In this document: positions 17,475 through 25,879 of the stretch, in pieces
Layout of the letters: the number at the start of each line of letters is the position of its first letter
Numbering within the stretch: the stretch's first letter is position 1
NCBI RefSeq assembly: GCF_030209355.1
Contig: NZ_JARVSF010000008.1
Location: 372,001-436,000, forward strand
Direction: 5' to 3'
DNA: 64,000 bases
Source: Pseudarthrobacter sp. fls2-241-R2A-127
GTDB taxonomy: Bacteria > Actinomycetota > Actinomycetes > Actinomycetales > Micrococcaceae
Position numbers and translations under genes: made by a program
Notes under the pieces: model-generated
Seen by the model: the letters and a program-made list of their open reading frames with translations, nothing else
What the model was told of the DNA's origin: nothing
Databases searched by the model: none

Positions 17475-18202
17475 CATCCGTGGCACAGCACAACACCCGG
17501 CCGGCAGAGCCCGTGCGGCGCGGCCTGGCCGGGCGGATTCCCAGCCCCGGGTTCGACGCGTTTGGCAGCATCTTCGGCTTCATCTACACCTTCCTGGCCG
17601 GAAACCTGCTGATGGCCCTGGCCAATGCGCCGCTGGTGCTGTGCCTTGCCCTGGTGGCGGACCCGGCCGCTGCGTGGCCCTTCTTCCTGGCGCTGTCCGT
17701 CACGGTCGCGCCGTCGCTCGCCGCACTCTTCGCCTCCTTCCAGGCGTTGCACGACGACGGCGCTGCGGCCAAGCCCGTGGCCTCCTTCCTGCGGGGCTAC
17801 CGGCGCGGTTTCCGGCGTGCGGCCCCGCTGGGGCTCGCATCCGTGGCGGTGTTGCTGTTCCTGGGCGTGGACCTGGCCATCGTGCAGGCCATGCCGGCTG
17901 CCGCACTCCTGGTGCCCGTGATCCTGGTGGCCGCCGCGATGACCGTGAGCGTGGCCGTAATGGCTGTTGCCGGCGTCGTCCTCCTTCCCGGCAACGGGCT
18001 GAAAAGCCTGCTCAAGGCGTCCCTTTACCTGTCCGTCCAACGCTGGTACCTGAGCCTGGCCATGCTGGTGCTGCTCGGGATCATTGCGTCCGCGGCCCTG
18101 CTGCAGCCGGTCCTGGGCGTGGCCCTGGCACCGGCACCGCTGCTGTTCGTGGCCTGGAGCAATGCCGCCTACGCCTACTCCGCAATCCTGAGCGCTCCCT
18201 AG
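17471..18202 (+). CDS. DUF624 (YesL-like) membrane protein
   Basis: A 243-residue protein with about six membrane helices. It begins FDAFGSIFGFIYTFLAGNLLMALANAPLVL, the usual YesL/DUF624 opening, and contains ALFASFQALHDDG and FLRGYRRGFRRA. YesL-type proteins recur next to MalFG-type importers in polysaccharide loci, but their function is not established. The ATG at 17471 overlaps the permease stop and is preceded by GAAAGG, so it is the last gene of the operon. A longer upstream reading in another frame of the permease was rejected. Confidence 0.85.
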   Translation: MTSVAQHNTRPAEPVRRGLAGRIPSPGFDAFGSIFGFIYTFLAGNLLMALANAPLVLCLALVADPAAAWPFFLALSVTVAPSLAALFASFQALHDDGAAAKPVASFLRGYRRGFRRAAPLGLASVAVLLFLGVDLAIVQAMPAAALLVPVILVAAAMTVSVAVMAVAGVVLLPGNGLKSLLKASLYLSVQRWYLSLAMLVLLGIIASAALLQPVLGVALAPAPLLFVAWSNAAYAYSAILSAP

Positions 18203-18316
18203 GATTCCCTCAGTACTCCTCCGGTGCGTTCCGGACCAGCGGCGGGCTGGAGCTTGCGGGCTCCTGGACGTGGTGGCCGCGAAAGCAATACAGCCGATCA
18301 TCCGGCAGGGCCCTTT

Positions 18317-18853
18317 TTAGAGGATGCGCTGGTACATGCGGTGGTCCTGCCACTGTCCGGCGATCCGCAGGTAGGCCCGGGCGGTGCCGTAGGCCTCGAA
18401 GCCGTTCTTTTCCAGAACCCTTTGCGATGCCGTGTTGTGGACGAGCGTGGCAGCCTCGAGCCGGTGCAGCCCGAGCTGGGTCTTGGCAATGATCATGGCC
18501 GCGGCCAGCGCCGACGTCATCAGCCCTCCCCCTTGGGCGTCCTGGGCGGTCCAATAGCCAACGTGGGCATTTTGGAAGGCGCCGCGGACGATCGAGCTCA
18601 GGTTAAGCAAACCCACTACCGCCTTGCCTCCCACCAGGACCATGGGAAGTGCGGTGCCGTCGTCGAGGTCTTTTAGCCGCCGGGTGAGGACGTCATGTTG
18701 GCCTTGGACCGTGTAGAACTCCTCCGGCCTGACCGGTTCCCAGGGTGCCAGATAGGCGCGGTTGGCCTGAAAGGCCGCGGCCAGCGGAGCGGCATCGGAC
18801 AAGTGGACGGGACGGAGAATGATGCCGTTGGCGAGTTCGCAGGAGAAGTCCAC
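18317..18853 (-). CDS. GNAT-family N-acetyltransferase, RimJ/RimL-like
   Basis: A 178-residue acetyltransferase: ANGIILRPVHLSDAAPLAAAFQANRAYLAPWEP at the start, then the acetyl-CoA site region (HVGYWTAQDAQGGGLMTSAL) and ATLVHNTASQRVLEKNGFEAYG. These match ribosomal-protein-alanine N-acetyltransferases. The pyrophosphate-binding loop QGGG differs slightly from the usual Q/RxxGxG/A. It is monocistronic and convergent with the DUF624 gene. The substrate is unknown. Confidence 0.88.
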   Translation of the reverse strand: MDFSCELANGIILRPVHLSDAAPLAAAFQANRAYLAPWEPVRPEEFYTVQGQHDVLTRRLKDLDDGTALPMVLVGGKAVVGLLNLSSIVRGAFQNAHVGYWTAQDAQGGGLMTSALAAAMIIAKTQLGLHRLEAATLVHNTASQRVLEKNGFEAYGTARAYLRIAGQWQDHRMYQRIL

Positions 18854-18919
18854 GGGCTCAGACTACCCGCCGCATGCGCTTGGAGGTTTGTCCGGCCAGT
18901 CCTGCTGAGTGGTGCCGGG

Positions 18920-19672
18920 TTACTGTACAGTGCCGGTGTTCGCGGCATAGGCAGTGGCCTGGGCGCGCACCTGCCGGATGTAGGCATCGGACTGGTTGTA
19001 CGAGTAGATGGCGTCCGTCCATCCCCGGGAAGTGGCCAGGTCGCCGCCGTGGACGCACAGGTAGGTGGCGGCGGAAAGGGCGGCATCGTCCAGGTTGAAG
19101 GGGTCCGCCACGCCGTCGCCGTTGCCGTCCAGTCCGGCGATCTTCCACGTTGACGGGATGAACTGCATGGGTCCCACGGCGTGGTCCCAGTGGGCGTCGC
19201 CGTCCAGGGCGCCGCCGTCCGTGTCCGGGATGGCGGCGAAGCCTGCGCCATTGAGGCTGGGGCCCACAATGGGCCCGTTGCCCTGGGCCGCGGCGTCCGG
19301 GCTCCCGCCGCCGTAGGTACCGTGCTTTGATTCGACGTATCCCACTGCCGCCACCGTGTTCCAGCCGATCCCGCAGCCCGGATGCGATTCGTTGGCGCCG
19401 GCGGCAGCCGCAACGTAGGCGCGCAGAGCCGGCGCGGGAATGCCCGTTTTCCCGGCCGCCTGGGCGAGCCAGCCGCCGTCGGGGGTCTTGGTCACGTTCA
19501 CCGCCGTGGTCATGCCGGCGGACAATGCGTCAAGCTTCACGCCCGCCAGCGGCGGCGGCGAAAAGACCCCGCGGGCGTCGTTACCCGGCTGCAGGATGGC
19601 CCAGAACGAAAATGCTGTGATAGCGCACACCAGGACGAGGCAGAGAACCAGGTAGCGTTTGAAACGGAGCAC
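18920..19672 (-). CDS. Membrane-anchored lytic murein transglycosylase
   Basis: A 250-residue protein with an N-terminal signal anchor (YLVLCLVLVCAITAFSFWAIL). The lysozyme-like domain has catalytic Glu114 in VAAVGYVESKHGTYGG and the MltB-type follow-up GPMQFIPSTWKIAGLDGNGD, PFNLDDAALSAATYLC and AIYSYNQSDAYI. It would cleave peptidoglycan to 1,6-anhydro-muropeptides at the outer face of the membrane. The start is GTG at 19672 with no strong SD, so the N-terminus may be misplaced by a few residues. Confidence 0.88.
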   Translation of the reverse strand: MLRFKRYLVLCLVLVCAITAFSFWAILQPGNDARGVFSPPPLAGVKLDALSAGMTTAVNVTKTPDGGWLAQAAGKTGIPAPALRAYVAAAAGANESHPGCGIGWNTVAAVGYVESKHGTYGGGSPDAAAQGNGPIVGPSLNGAGFAAIPDTDGGALDGDAHWDHAVGPMQFIPSTWKIAGLDGNGDGVADPFNLDDAALSAATYLCVHGGDLATSRGWTDAIYSYNQSDAYIRQVRAQATAYAANTGTVQ

Positions 19673-19896
19673 TGACCAATCAAACCATCACTGGCCGCTG
19701 CCCGTCGGCAGGCGTGGACCGCCCGCCTCCGGCACCACAGCGCAAGGATCACCAAAGATTAGCGAAGGTTCCCCCAAACACGCGTCCAACAGTGCATGCG
19801 CATGAAAGCATCATCCTTCCGGGCTTCCGCGCCGCCAGCTCAGGCCGGGCTGACGAAGGCGGCCCTGCGGTAGTTCTGTTGTCGGAGGGGGAAACG

Positions 19897-21045
19897 ATGT
19901 TCGTTCCGGGGGTTGGGGACCCTTATCGCGAGGTTGACCTGCCCGCGCGGATCCGCGCCTTGCGGATGCCGGGCTGGGCGGCGATCGCACTCGGCGCCGG
20001 CCTCGTGGTGGTCCCGACGGCGGCCGTGGCCGCCTCGATCCTCATCAACGAGGGCGACCATTCGATCATCCCCTTCTGGGTCGAAGCCCTGATTCTGGCG
20101 GGAGCACTCATATCATCGTTTATTGGCACGACATTGTTCTGGCGTGCCGGGGAGTGGGTAACGCTTACGGGCGACGCAGCGATCCTGACCAGGGCATTCG
20201 TCCTCCACACCAGTGTCGAACGTGCCCAGCTTGAGGACTTCCACGCCTACCTCCGCCAATATCCGGCGCGCGGAGGTCCTCAGTACCGCATGGTGCCCAC
20301 CCTGACCAGCAGGGATTGGTACGACCGGCTCCGGGACCTGCCATTGCCGTTCCTGTCCTATTGGAACCCCGTGGGAGGCACAGAAGCTGCGCTCCCGGCG
20401 CACGCTGCCTATATTGAGGCCTGGGCCCGTGCAGGCAGCAACCCGTATTCAAGGGCTGCATACTTTCGTACCATGCCCGCCAACGTCTCGATGCACCGGC
20501 AAGCCGTCCGGACGGGCCTGCAGCGTCGCTCACGCATATGGGCGATTGCGGTCCCGGTCGCGTCGGTGTCCCTTGGCCTCGGACTCGGCTTCGGGCATGG
20601 ACCAGTCGCCAAGGTCCTGGGACACACCACGAGCGTCGACGCCCAAACAAACCGCACCGGCGTCCGCGACCTCGACGACGCACTCACTCCCGGCGTCACC
20701 GCCTACCAGTGGCGCGCCAAGGTCTACCCCGACACCGGAACGAGGGAATTCACTTTCTTCCCAACAGTGAAATCGCTGCCGCCCGCGCAATATACAGTCC
20801 GATATTTCATCCGGGACCCGGCGCAGCATGGTCCCGGCCTCAGTGCCCCCGAGCAGAAGTACGGCCGGATAATCTCGCAGGGCACCATCTCTGCCAGGGA
20901 TCCCTCGATCGAGTTCACGCTCGATAACAACGACAGCACGTTCACGTTCGAGGTCTATGTCACCGACGAGCAAGGCCACACCACGTTCAATTCCGAGCTC
21001 TACCGGAACATTGCGGCCCTTCCGTCGCCCGCCCCCACGTCCTGA
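19897..21045 (+). CDS. Conserved-type membrane protein of unknown function
   Basis: A 382-residue protein that I cannot assign to a family. Two membrane helices near residues 28-50 and 60-82 (WAAIALGAGLVVVPTAAVAA; WVEALILAGALISSFIGTTLFW) are followed by a charged cytosolic region. A third helix lies near residue 210 (IWAIAVPVASVSLGLGLG). The C-terminal extracytoplasmic part is beta-rich (QWRAKVYPDTGTREFTFFP, IEFTLDNNDSTFTFEVYVTD) and looks like a small Ig- or lipocalin-like fold. The ATG at 19897 follows GGAGGGGG; the longer reading from 19714 is unlikely. It directly precedes a truncated carbonic anhydrase. Confidence 0.7.
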   Translation: MFVPGVGDPYREVDLPARIRALRMPGWAAIALGAGLVVVPTAAVAASILINEGDHSIIPFWVEALILAGALISSFIGTTLFWRAGEWVTLTGDAAILTRAFVLHTSVERAQLEDFHAYLRQYPARGGPQYRMVPTLTSRDWYDRLRDLPLPFLSYWNPVGGTEAALPAHAAYIEAWARAGSNPYSRAAYFRTMPANVSMHRQAVRTGLQRRSRIWAIAVPVASVSLGLGLGFGHGPVAKVLGHTTSVDAQTNRTGVRDLDDALTPGVTAYQWRAKVYPDTGTREFTFFPTVKSLPPAQYTVRYFIRDPAQHGPGLSAPEQKYGRIISQGTISARDPSIEFTLDNNDSTFTFEVYVTDEQGHTTFNSELYRNIAALPSPAPTS

Positions 21046-21076
21046 GAGAAATCCTTCTCCCCCGCAGCCCCCGCGA

Positions 21077-21493
21077 AAGGCGGTAGTCTTCGTGGTGCGG
21101 ACGGCCGGACACGTGCCGGATTACGCCGTGCTCGGCTCGCTCGAGTACGCAGTGTCGGTGCTCCATGTTCCGCTGATCGCAGTACTCGGGCACGACCACT
21201 GCGGCGCCGTCACGGCGGCCCAACACGCGATTGAAACCGGGGTTGCGCCGCCGGGCCACATCCGCGACCTCGTCGAAAGGATCACGCCCTCGGTGCTGGC
21301 GTCCGCTAACGCCGCCCAGCAGGACATCCACGCCGTGGTGGTGGAGCACGTCAAGCAGACCGTACACCGGCTGCTGGATAATTCTCGGGTGATCTTCGAT
21401 GCTGTGGACAACTACTCCACCGCCGTCGTCGGACTGGCATACCGGCTCGACGAGGGCAGGGTGCAGCTCGTCTCCACAGCCGGCGTCCTCTGA
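21077..21493 (+). pseudogene. 5'-truncated beta-carbonic anhydrase remnant
   Basis: The frame reads KAVVFVVRTAGHVPDYAVLGSLEYAVSVL, then LIAVLGHDHCGAV and a normal C-terminus ending VVGLAYRLDEG. These are the central and C-terminal parts of a beta-carbonic anhydrase, including the His and second Cys zinc ligands in HDHCG. The first third, which carries the other Cys ligand and the CxDSR Asp-Arg dyad, is absent. The preceding membrane-protein gene stops at 21045, only 31 bp upstream, so the 5' part was lost by deletion. There is no start codon with an SD, so it is very likely non-functional. Confidence 0.8.
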
Positions 21494-21552
21494 CCGGAGC
21501 CGAGCAGCCGGACCAGCTGCCGCGGTGTTCCGGCGGGCCTGCCGGCTACAAG

Positions 21553-21588
21553 AAATATGCAGCGCGCCCGCGGGCGCGCTGCATATTT
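21553..21588. terminator. 36-bp perfect palindrome, bidirectional terminator
   Basis: Perfectly self-complementary: AAATATGCAGCGCGCCCG followed by its exact reverse complement. Both flanks are A/T-rich, giving a strong GC stem followed by an AUAUUU-type tail on either strand. It lies between the convergent carbonic-anhydrase remnant and gluconokinase, the expected place for a shared Rho-independent terminator. Confidence 0.85.
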
Positions 21589-21604
21589 ATTCGGCGGTCG
21601 GGTG

Positions 21605-22222
21605 TCAGGACCCGTCGGAGGCCGGAGTGCCCGCGGAGGAACTGCCCGGCCGCGGGTGGCCGAGGGCCGAGGAACCGGAAGCCGGTGATAGCCCCAACCG
21701 GCGGACGATTTCGGCCGCCTCCTCCGCGGGAGTGCGACCCACGTCGATGACGATGGTGTTCTCCTCCGGTCCCGGGGGTTCCAACGTGGCGATCTGCGAG
21801 TCGAGCAGGGTCGGCGGCATGTAGTGGTCCATGCGGGTGGTCAGCCGCCGGGCAATCTGTTCCTTGGAGCCGGACAGGTGCACGAACACGACGTTCTTTT
21901 CCCGGAGCCTGTCCCGGTAGACCTTCTTCAACGCCGAGCAGGTAATGATCCCTGGTATCCCGGCCATCGTGTGTTCGATGATCCAGGAGGCGATCGTGTC
22001 CAGCCACGGCCAGCGGTCCTCATCGGTCAGCGGGATTCCGGACGCCATCTTTTCGATGTTCTCCGGCGAGTGAAGGTCGTCGCCCTCCTCGAGGTCCCAG
22101 CCCAGCTGGCCGGCGAGGATGCCTGCCACCGTGGATTTACCGGATCCGGACACGCCCATGATGACCAGGACGGGCTGCTGCTGGTCCTGCCCCGATGCGG
22201 GCGCGCCTTCCTGCGTCGTCAT
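21605..22222 (-). CDS. gntK: Gluconokinase
   Basis: A 205-residue P-loop kinase that phosphorylates D-gluconate to 6-phosphogluconate. The Walker A motif is GVSGSGKST (residues 23-31). It is followed by the gluconokinase signatures EGDDLHSPENIEKMASGIPLTDEDR, CSALKKVYRDRLR and MPPTLLDSQIATLEPP. A Ser/Pro/Gly tail of about 20 residues extends beyond the usual end. Its ATG overlaps the stop of the permease gene (ATGA). Together they form a gluconate-uptake operon, probably under the divergent FadR-type regulator at 23780. Confidence 0.94.
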   Translation of the reverse strand: MTTQEGAPASGQDQQQPVLVIMGVSGSGKSTVAGILAGQLGWDLEEGDDLHSPENIEKMASGIPLTDEDRWPWLDTIASWIIEHTMAGIPGIITCSALKKVYRDRLREKNVVFVHLSGSKEQIARRLTTRMDHYMPPTLLDSQIATLEPPGPEENTIVIDVGRTPAEEAAEIVRRLGLSPASGSSALGHPRPGSSSAGTPASDGS

Positions 22223-23625
22223 GGAATCACCACGGAGAGAACCATCACCAGGCCGAAGCCGACGAGGGAGATCAGCGTCTCCATCACGGACCAGGTCTTG
22301 AATGTCTGGCCCACGGTAAGGCCGAAGAGTTCCTTCACGAGCCAGAACCCGGCGTCGTTGACGTGGGACAGGAACAGCGAGCCTGCACCCACTGCGAGTG
22401 CCAGCAGGCCTGCATGCCCCGGGGAAAGGGATGTGGCCAACGGCGCGACGATGCCGGCGGCCGTGACGGTGGCGACGGTGGCCGAACCGGTGGCCAGGCG
22501 CATCGCTACGGCGATGAGGAACCCAAGGACCAGCACCGAAATGTTGGCTCCCGTGGCCCATTTCGCGACGGCGTCACCTACCCCGGCGCCGATCAGCGTC
22601 TGCTTGAAACCGCCGCCGGCGCCAACGATCAGGATCACTGCGGCGATGGGCCCCACGGAGGCGCCGATCTTGCCGCCGATCTTGTTGCCGGTGAAACCGA
22701 CGGCGTAGCCGAAGGTCACCAGGGCAAGGAGCACTGCGAGGGTCATCGCGACCAGGGGTTCACCGATGAAGTCGAAAAATACGCGTGCCGCACTCGGGTT
22801 CTTTGCGTCGGGGGAAACGATGTCAACGATTGCCTTGAGGAGCATGAGCACGACAGGAAAGACGATGGTCAGCAAGGTGACGAGGAAGGTCGGCTGCCGC
22901 TTGGCGTCCGGGTCGGCCTGGGTGTGTTCGGTGTCGACGCCGCCGGCCATCTTGGGTGCGTCCACCGGGACCCAGCGGGCTGCGTAGATCGAGAACAGCG
23001 GGCCGCAGATGATGACCGTGGGAATGGCGATGAGGAGGCCAAGGGCCAGCGTGATGCCGAGGGGCGCGTTCAGGCTGGAGATGGCAACCAAGGGGCCGGG
23101 GTGCGGCGGAACCAGTCCGTGGAGCACGGAAAGGCCTGCAAGGGCTGGGATGGCGACGCGCATCAGCTTCCCGCCGGAGCGCTGGGCGACCAGCACGACG
23201 ACGGGCAACAGGAGCACCAGGCCGATCTCGAAGAACATCGGCAGGCCAATGATTACCGCAACCAAGGCCATGGCCCACGGCAGGAGCTTCGGGGAGACCT
23301 TGCCAAGCAACGTGTCCACCACGCGGTTTGCGCCGCCGGAATCGGCAAGCAGCTTGCCCAGCATCGCACCGAGGGCGATGAGGAGGCCCACTTCCTTGAG
23401 GGTGTTTCCCACGCCGTCTTCGAAGTTGCTGATGACCTTGTCCAGGCCGACGCCGGACGCGAGTCCCACAAAGGCCGAACCGAGTACCAGGGACAGGAAG
23501 GGGTGGAGCTTGAATTTGACGATCAGCAGCACGATGAGGGCGATGCCGATGGTGGCGACCACCACGAGCTGGGTGTCGTGGCCGTTCCAGGGCTGCGCTG
23601 CCGCAGGAAGGAGGAGGGGTGTCAT
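22219..23625 (-). CDS. gntP: GntP-family gluconate:H+ symporter
   Basis: A 468-residue protein with about 12-14 membrane helices. GntP traits are TQLVVVATIGIALIVLLIVKFKLHPFLSLVLGSAFVGLASG (span near the N-terminus), GLVPPHPGPLVAI, AGGGFKQTLIGAGVG and the C-terminal HVNDAGFWLVKELFGLTV. The ATG at 23625 follows AAGGAAAGCC; a 19-codon longer reading lacks an SD. It is coupled to gluconokinase. It imports gluconate across the inner membrane with protons. Confidence 0.93.
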   Translation of the reverse strand: MTPLLLPAAAQPWNGHDTQLVVVATIGIALIVLLIVKFKLHPFLSLVLGSAFVGLASGVGLDKVISNFEDGVGNTLKEVGLLIALGAMLGKLLADSGGANRVVDTLLGKVSPKLLPWAMALVAVIIGLPMFFEIGLVLLLPVVVLVAQRSGGKLMRVAIPALAGLSVLHGLVPPHPGPLVAISSLNAPLGITLALGLLIAIPTVIICGPLFSIYAARWVPVDAPKMAGGVDTEHTQADPDAKRQPTFLVTLLTIVFPVVLMLLKAIVDIVSPDAKNPSAARVFFDFIGEPLVAMTLAVLLALVTFGYAVGFTGNKIGGKIGASVGPIAAVILIVGAGGGFKQTLIGAGVGDAVAKWATGANISVLVLGFLIAVAMRLATGSATVATVTAAGIVAPLATSLSPGHAGLLALAVGAGSLFLSHVNDAGFWLVKELFGLTVGQTFKTWSVMETLISLVGFGLVMVLSVVIP

Positions 23626-23779
23626 GGCTTTCCTTGGGTTGGGGCGGAGTCCGGATTTGTTTGTTTTTGACCGGCCCGCCAAATATGCTGTGGATCACCG
23701 TACACACTAAATACGATTTATGGAACCCGGCGGCGCTGCCAGAAGTTAGGCGTACCTCCGGGCTGAGGGGGACCCCAAA

Positions 23780-24499
23780 ATGCCTGACCAACCAGGGACG
23801 GCCCGACATGTGAGCAGGCACTCCGCGATCGTCGAGCGGCTCGGGAGCGACATCACGTCCGGCAAACTGGCCACCGGCCTGGTGCTCCGGTCCGAAGACA
23901 TGGAGCAAAAGTACGAGGTCACCCGGTCCGTGCTCCGGGAGGGCCTGCGCGTACTGGAAACACTCGGAATGGTGTCCTCCCGGCGCAGCGTGGGTGTATC
24001 CATCCGCCCTCAAGCCGAGTGGAATGTTTTCGATCCACTCGTGGTCCGGTGGCGCCTGAACGGGGCAGGCAGGGCGGCCCAGCTTCGCTCACTGACCGAG
24101 CTCCGCTCCGCCGTCGAACCTCTCGCCGCAAAACTGGCTGCCACGCGGATAGCTGCCGAGGACGGGCGCCGGCTCCTTGACCTTGCGGCGGGACTTGAAG
24201 TCACTGCCGCAGCAGGCGACCTGGCCGCCTTCCTCCCCCTGGACATCCAATTCCACGCGCTGATCCTGAAAGCATCCGGCAACGAGATGCTGCTGAACCT
24301 TGAATCGGCAATTGCAGAGGTCCTGACAGGTCGAACCCAGCACGGGTTGATGCCCGATCGGCCCGAGCCCGAGCCGCTGCGCCTGCACCTCGAGGTCGCG
24401 AGGGCCGTTGTCGCCAGCGAACCAGCCGCAGCACACGCGGCCATGCAACGCATCGTGGATATCGCCGGCCAGGAAATGGATGCGATTTTGGGAGAGTAA
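23780..24499 (+). CDS. FadR/GntR-family regulator with FCD domain, probable gluconate-operon regulator
   Basis: A 239-residue regulator. A winged helix at residues about 15-75 (LGSDITSGKLATGLVLRSEDM, VTRSVLREGLRVLETLGMV) is followed by an all-helical FCD effector domain. That domain has likely metal or ligand residues in FLPLDIQFHALILKASGN and LHLEVARAV. It is divergent from gntP-gntK with a 154-bp shared upstream region, the standard arrangement for gluconate repressors of the GntR/FadR class. The effector is presumably gluconate or 6-phosphogluconate (inference). Confidence 0.88.
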   Translation: MPDQPGTARHVSRHSAIVERLGSDITSGKLATGLVLRSEDMEQKYEVTRSVLREGLRVLETLGMVSSRRSVGVSIRPQAEWNVFDPLVVRWRLNGAGRAAQLRSLTELRSAVEPLAAKLAATRIAAEDGRRLLDLAAGLEVTAAAGDLAAFLPLDIQFHALILKASGNEMLLNLESAIAEVLTGRTQHGLMPDRPEPEPLRLHLEVARAVVASEPAAAHAAMQRIVDIAGQEMDAILGE

Positions 24500-24521
24500 T
24501 TCCGCCCCTCCCCTGCCGCGC

Positions 24522-25859
24522 CTACAAGCCCACTGCCGGTGTTGCCCTGACGGCGTTGGCCGCCCGGTCGGCCAGCACCTGGGTTTCGGTTCCAGAATCA
24601 AGAATCGTGTTGCGGACGGAGCCGGCATCGACCTGTACGGCCGTCACGGCGAGGCCGTCGGCGGCGCCCGTGGCCAGCAAAGCGTCCACCTGCGCCTCAA
24701 AGCAGGAGTCACTCGATGTGGCGTTGACGTCCAGGGCCACTACGTGGTTTGTGGAGACAAAATTGCCGGCGCCCTCAACCAGCCGGATGATGACCGGGGT
24801 GGCACCTTCCGGCCGGATGGATTGCGAGTCGACGACTTCCGAGAAGTGGTTGCCGATGATCGAATTATTGTTTCCGCTGACGCTCAGAAGCCCCTGCAGG
24901 TCGTCCTTCCCGTTGTCGATTCCCAGGAAGGGCGTCCACGGTTCGTGGTCGCGCAGGAAATGGTTGGTGGCCACGAGGTTCTCGGAACTGTTGGCAGCGA
25001 GGACCACCATGCCGGGATAGAACGAGTGCAGCCGGTTGTTGCTGACACTTGAACGGGTCACACCCTCAAAGTGGACGCTGCTGGCCCCTCGGGGGAACAC
25101 GTTGTTCGCGGTGACCAGGAGCCCGCCATGGTTCTCGGCGTAGATCGAGTGGCCTTTAAAGCCTGCGCCGATCAGGTTGTCGGTGATCTTCGATGCCTGG
25201 CCCCACCCACGCAGTTCGATGCAGTTGCCGCACTCGGCGATGAAGTTGTCGTGGATGGACAGTGCGTCCGCCTTGTGGATGGTCAGTGCGTTCTCGAGGT
25301 AGATGAACCCCATGCCGTTGATGCGGAAGGAGTCGTTGGCGCTGGCGGCGTAGATCCCCGTTTTGCCGTTGACGTAGGTGTTTTCCGGGTGGAGGTCCGA
25401 ACCATCCGGTGCGAAGTGCATCCCGTCGATGCAGAAGTTGGAGAACTCCACGGAACTGATCCGGGGGCTGCCGTCCCGCTCGACATAGAACGCGGCGCCT
25501 GCGGGTCCCGCTGCCTGTCCACCGGCAAGGTCCACGAGGATCCGGCTGCCTCCGGGCCACAGCTCGTGCAAGTCCGGCCACTCCTCCTGGGGAACGTTGA
25601 ACCGGATGCTCGATGATGTGAAGCCGTGTCCTGAACCTTGGATCTTGAGGAAACTGATGTCGATCAGCACCTGGGTACGGAGCCGGTAGTCCCCCGGCGG
25701 CAGGTAGATCACCGCACCCGGTTTTCCGCCGTCGTCCACGTTGGTGCCGGACTGCCGTTCCTTGATGTCCGCGATGATGCTGTTGATGACTTCCCCGACG
25801 TCTTTGGCCGGGTTGCCGATGTGCCACGCCGTCACGTCGTAATAGTTGTTGCTGGACAT
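24522..25859 (-). CDS. Cytosolic GH91 enzyme, probable difructose-anhydride III (DFA III) hydrolase
   Basis: A 445-residue right-handed beta-helix protein of family GH91 with no signal peptide. Conserved GH91 segments include YDVTAWHIGNPAKDVGEVIN, LPPGDYRLRTQVLIDISFL, GSGHGFTSSSIRFNVP and SIHDNFIAECGNCIELRGWG. In the last of these, Asp204 and Glu215 are the predicted catalytic pair, 11 residues apart as in characterised DFA IIIases and inulin fructotransferases. Known DFA III hydrolases are intracellular, close to this length, and open DFA III to inulobiose. The ATG at 25859 follows AAGGGAAG. It is last in an importer-LacI-GH32-fructokinase operon, and a secreted GH91 paralogue is divergent at 33155. 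A DFA I-forming transferase is the main alternative, but the lack of export argues against it. Confidence 0.85.
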   Translation of the reverse strand: MSSNNYYDVTAWHIGNPAKDVGEVINSIIADIKERQSGTNVDDGGKPGAVIYLPPGDYRLRTQVLIDISFLKIQGSGHGFTSSSIRFNVPQEEWPDLHELWPGGSRILVDLAGGQAAGPAGAAFYVERDGSPRISSVEFSNFCIDGMHFAPDGSDLHPENTYVNGKTGIYAASANDSFRINGMGFIYLENALTIHKADALSIHDNFIAECGNCIELRGWGQASKITDNLIGAGFKGHSIYAENHGGLLVTANNVFPRGASSVHFEGVTRSSVSNNRLHSFYPGMVVLAANSSENLVATNHFLRDHEPWTPFLGIDNGKDDLQGLLSVSGNNNSIIGNHFSEVVDSQSIRPEGATPVIIRLVEGAGNFVSTNHVVALDVNATSSDSCFEAQVDALLATGAADGLAVTAVQVDAGSVRNTILDSGTETQVLADRAANAVRATPAVGL

Positions 25860-25879
25860 AGTTTCTTCCCTTGGTGTTC

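Noticed and set aside
22195-23670. 491-codon plus-strand frame opposite gntP
   Set aside because: Composition is a mirror of the permease codons (His/Gly/Glu-rich) with no family features; the minus-strand GntP protein is unmistakable.
23626-23779. Possible FadR-type operator in the gntP-regulator gap (TGTG...CACA near 23691-23707)
   Set aside because: Arms are only four bases and no clear promoter could be aligned with it; too weak to annotate.
24522-25859. Reading the cytosolic GH91 protein as a DFA I-forming inulin fructotransferase
   Set aside because: Those enzymes act on polymer outside the cell and are exported; this one has no signal and sits in an uptake operon with GH32 and fructokinase.
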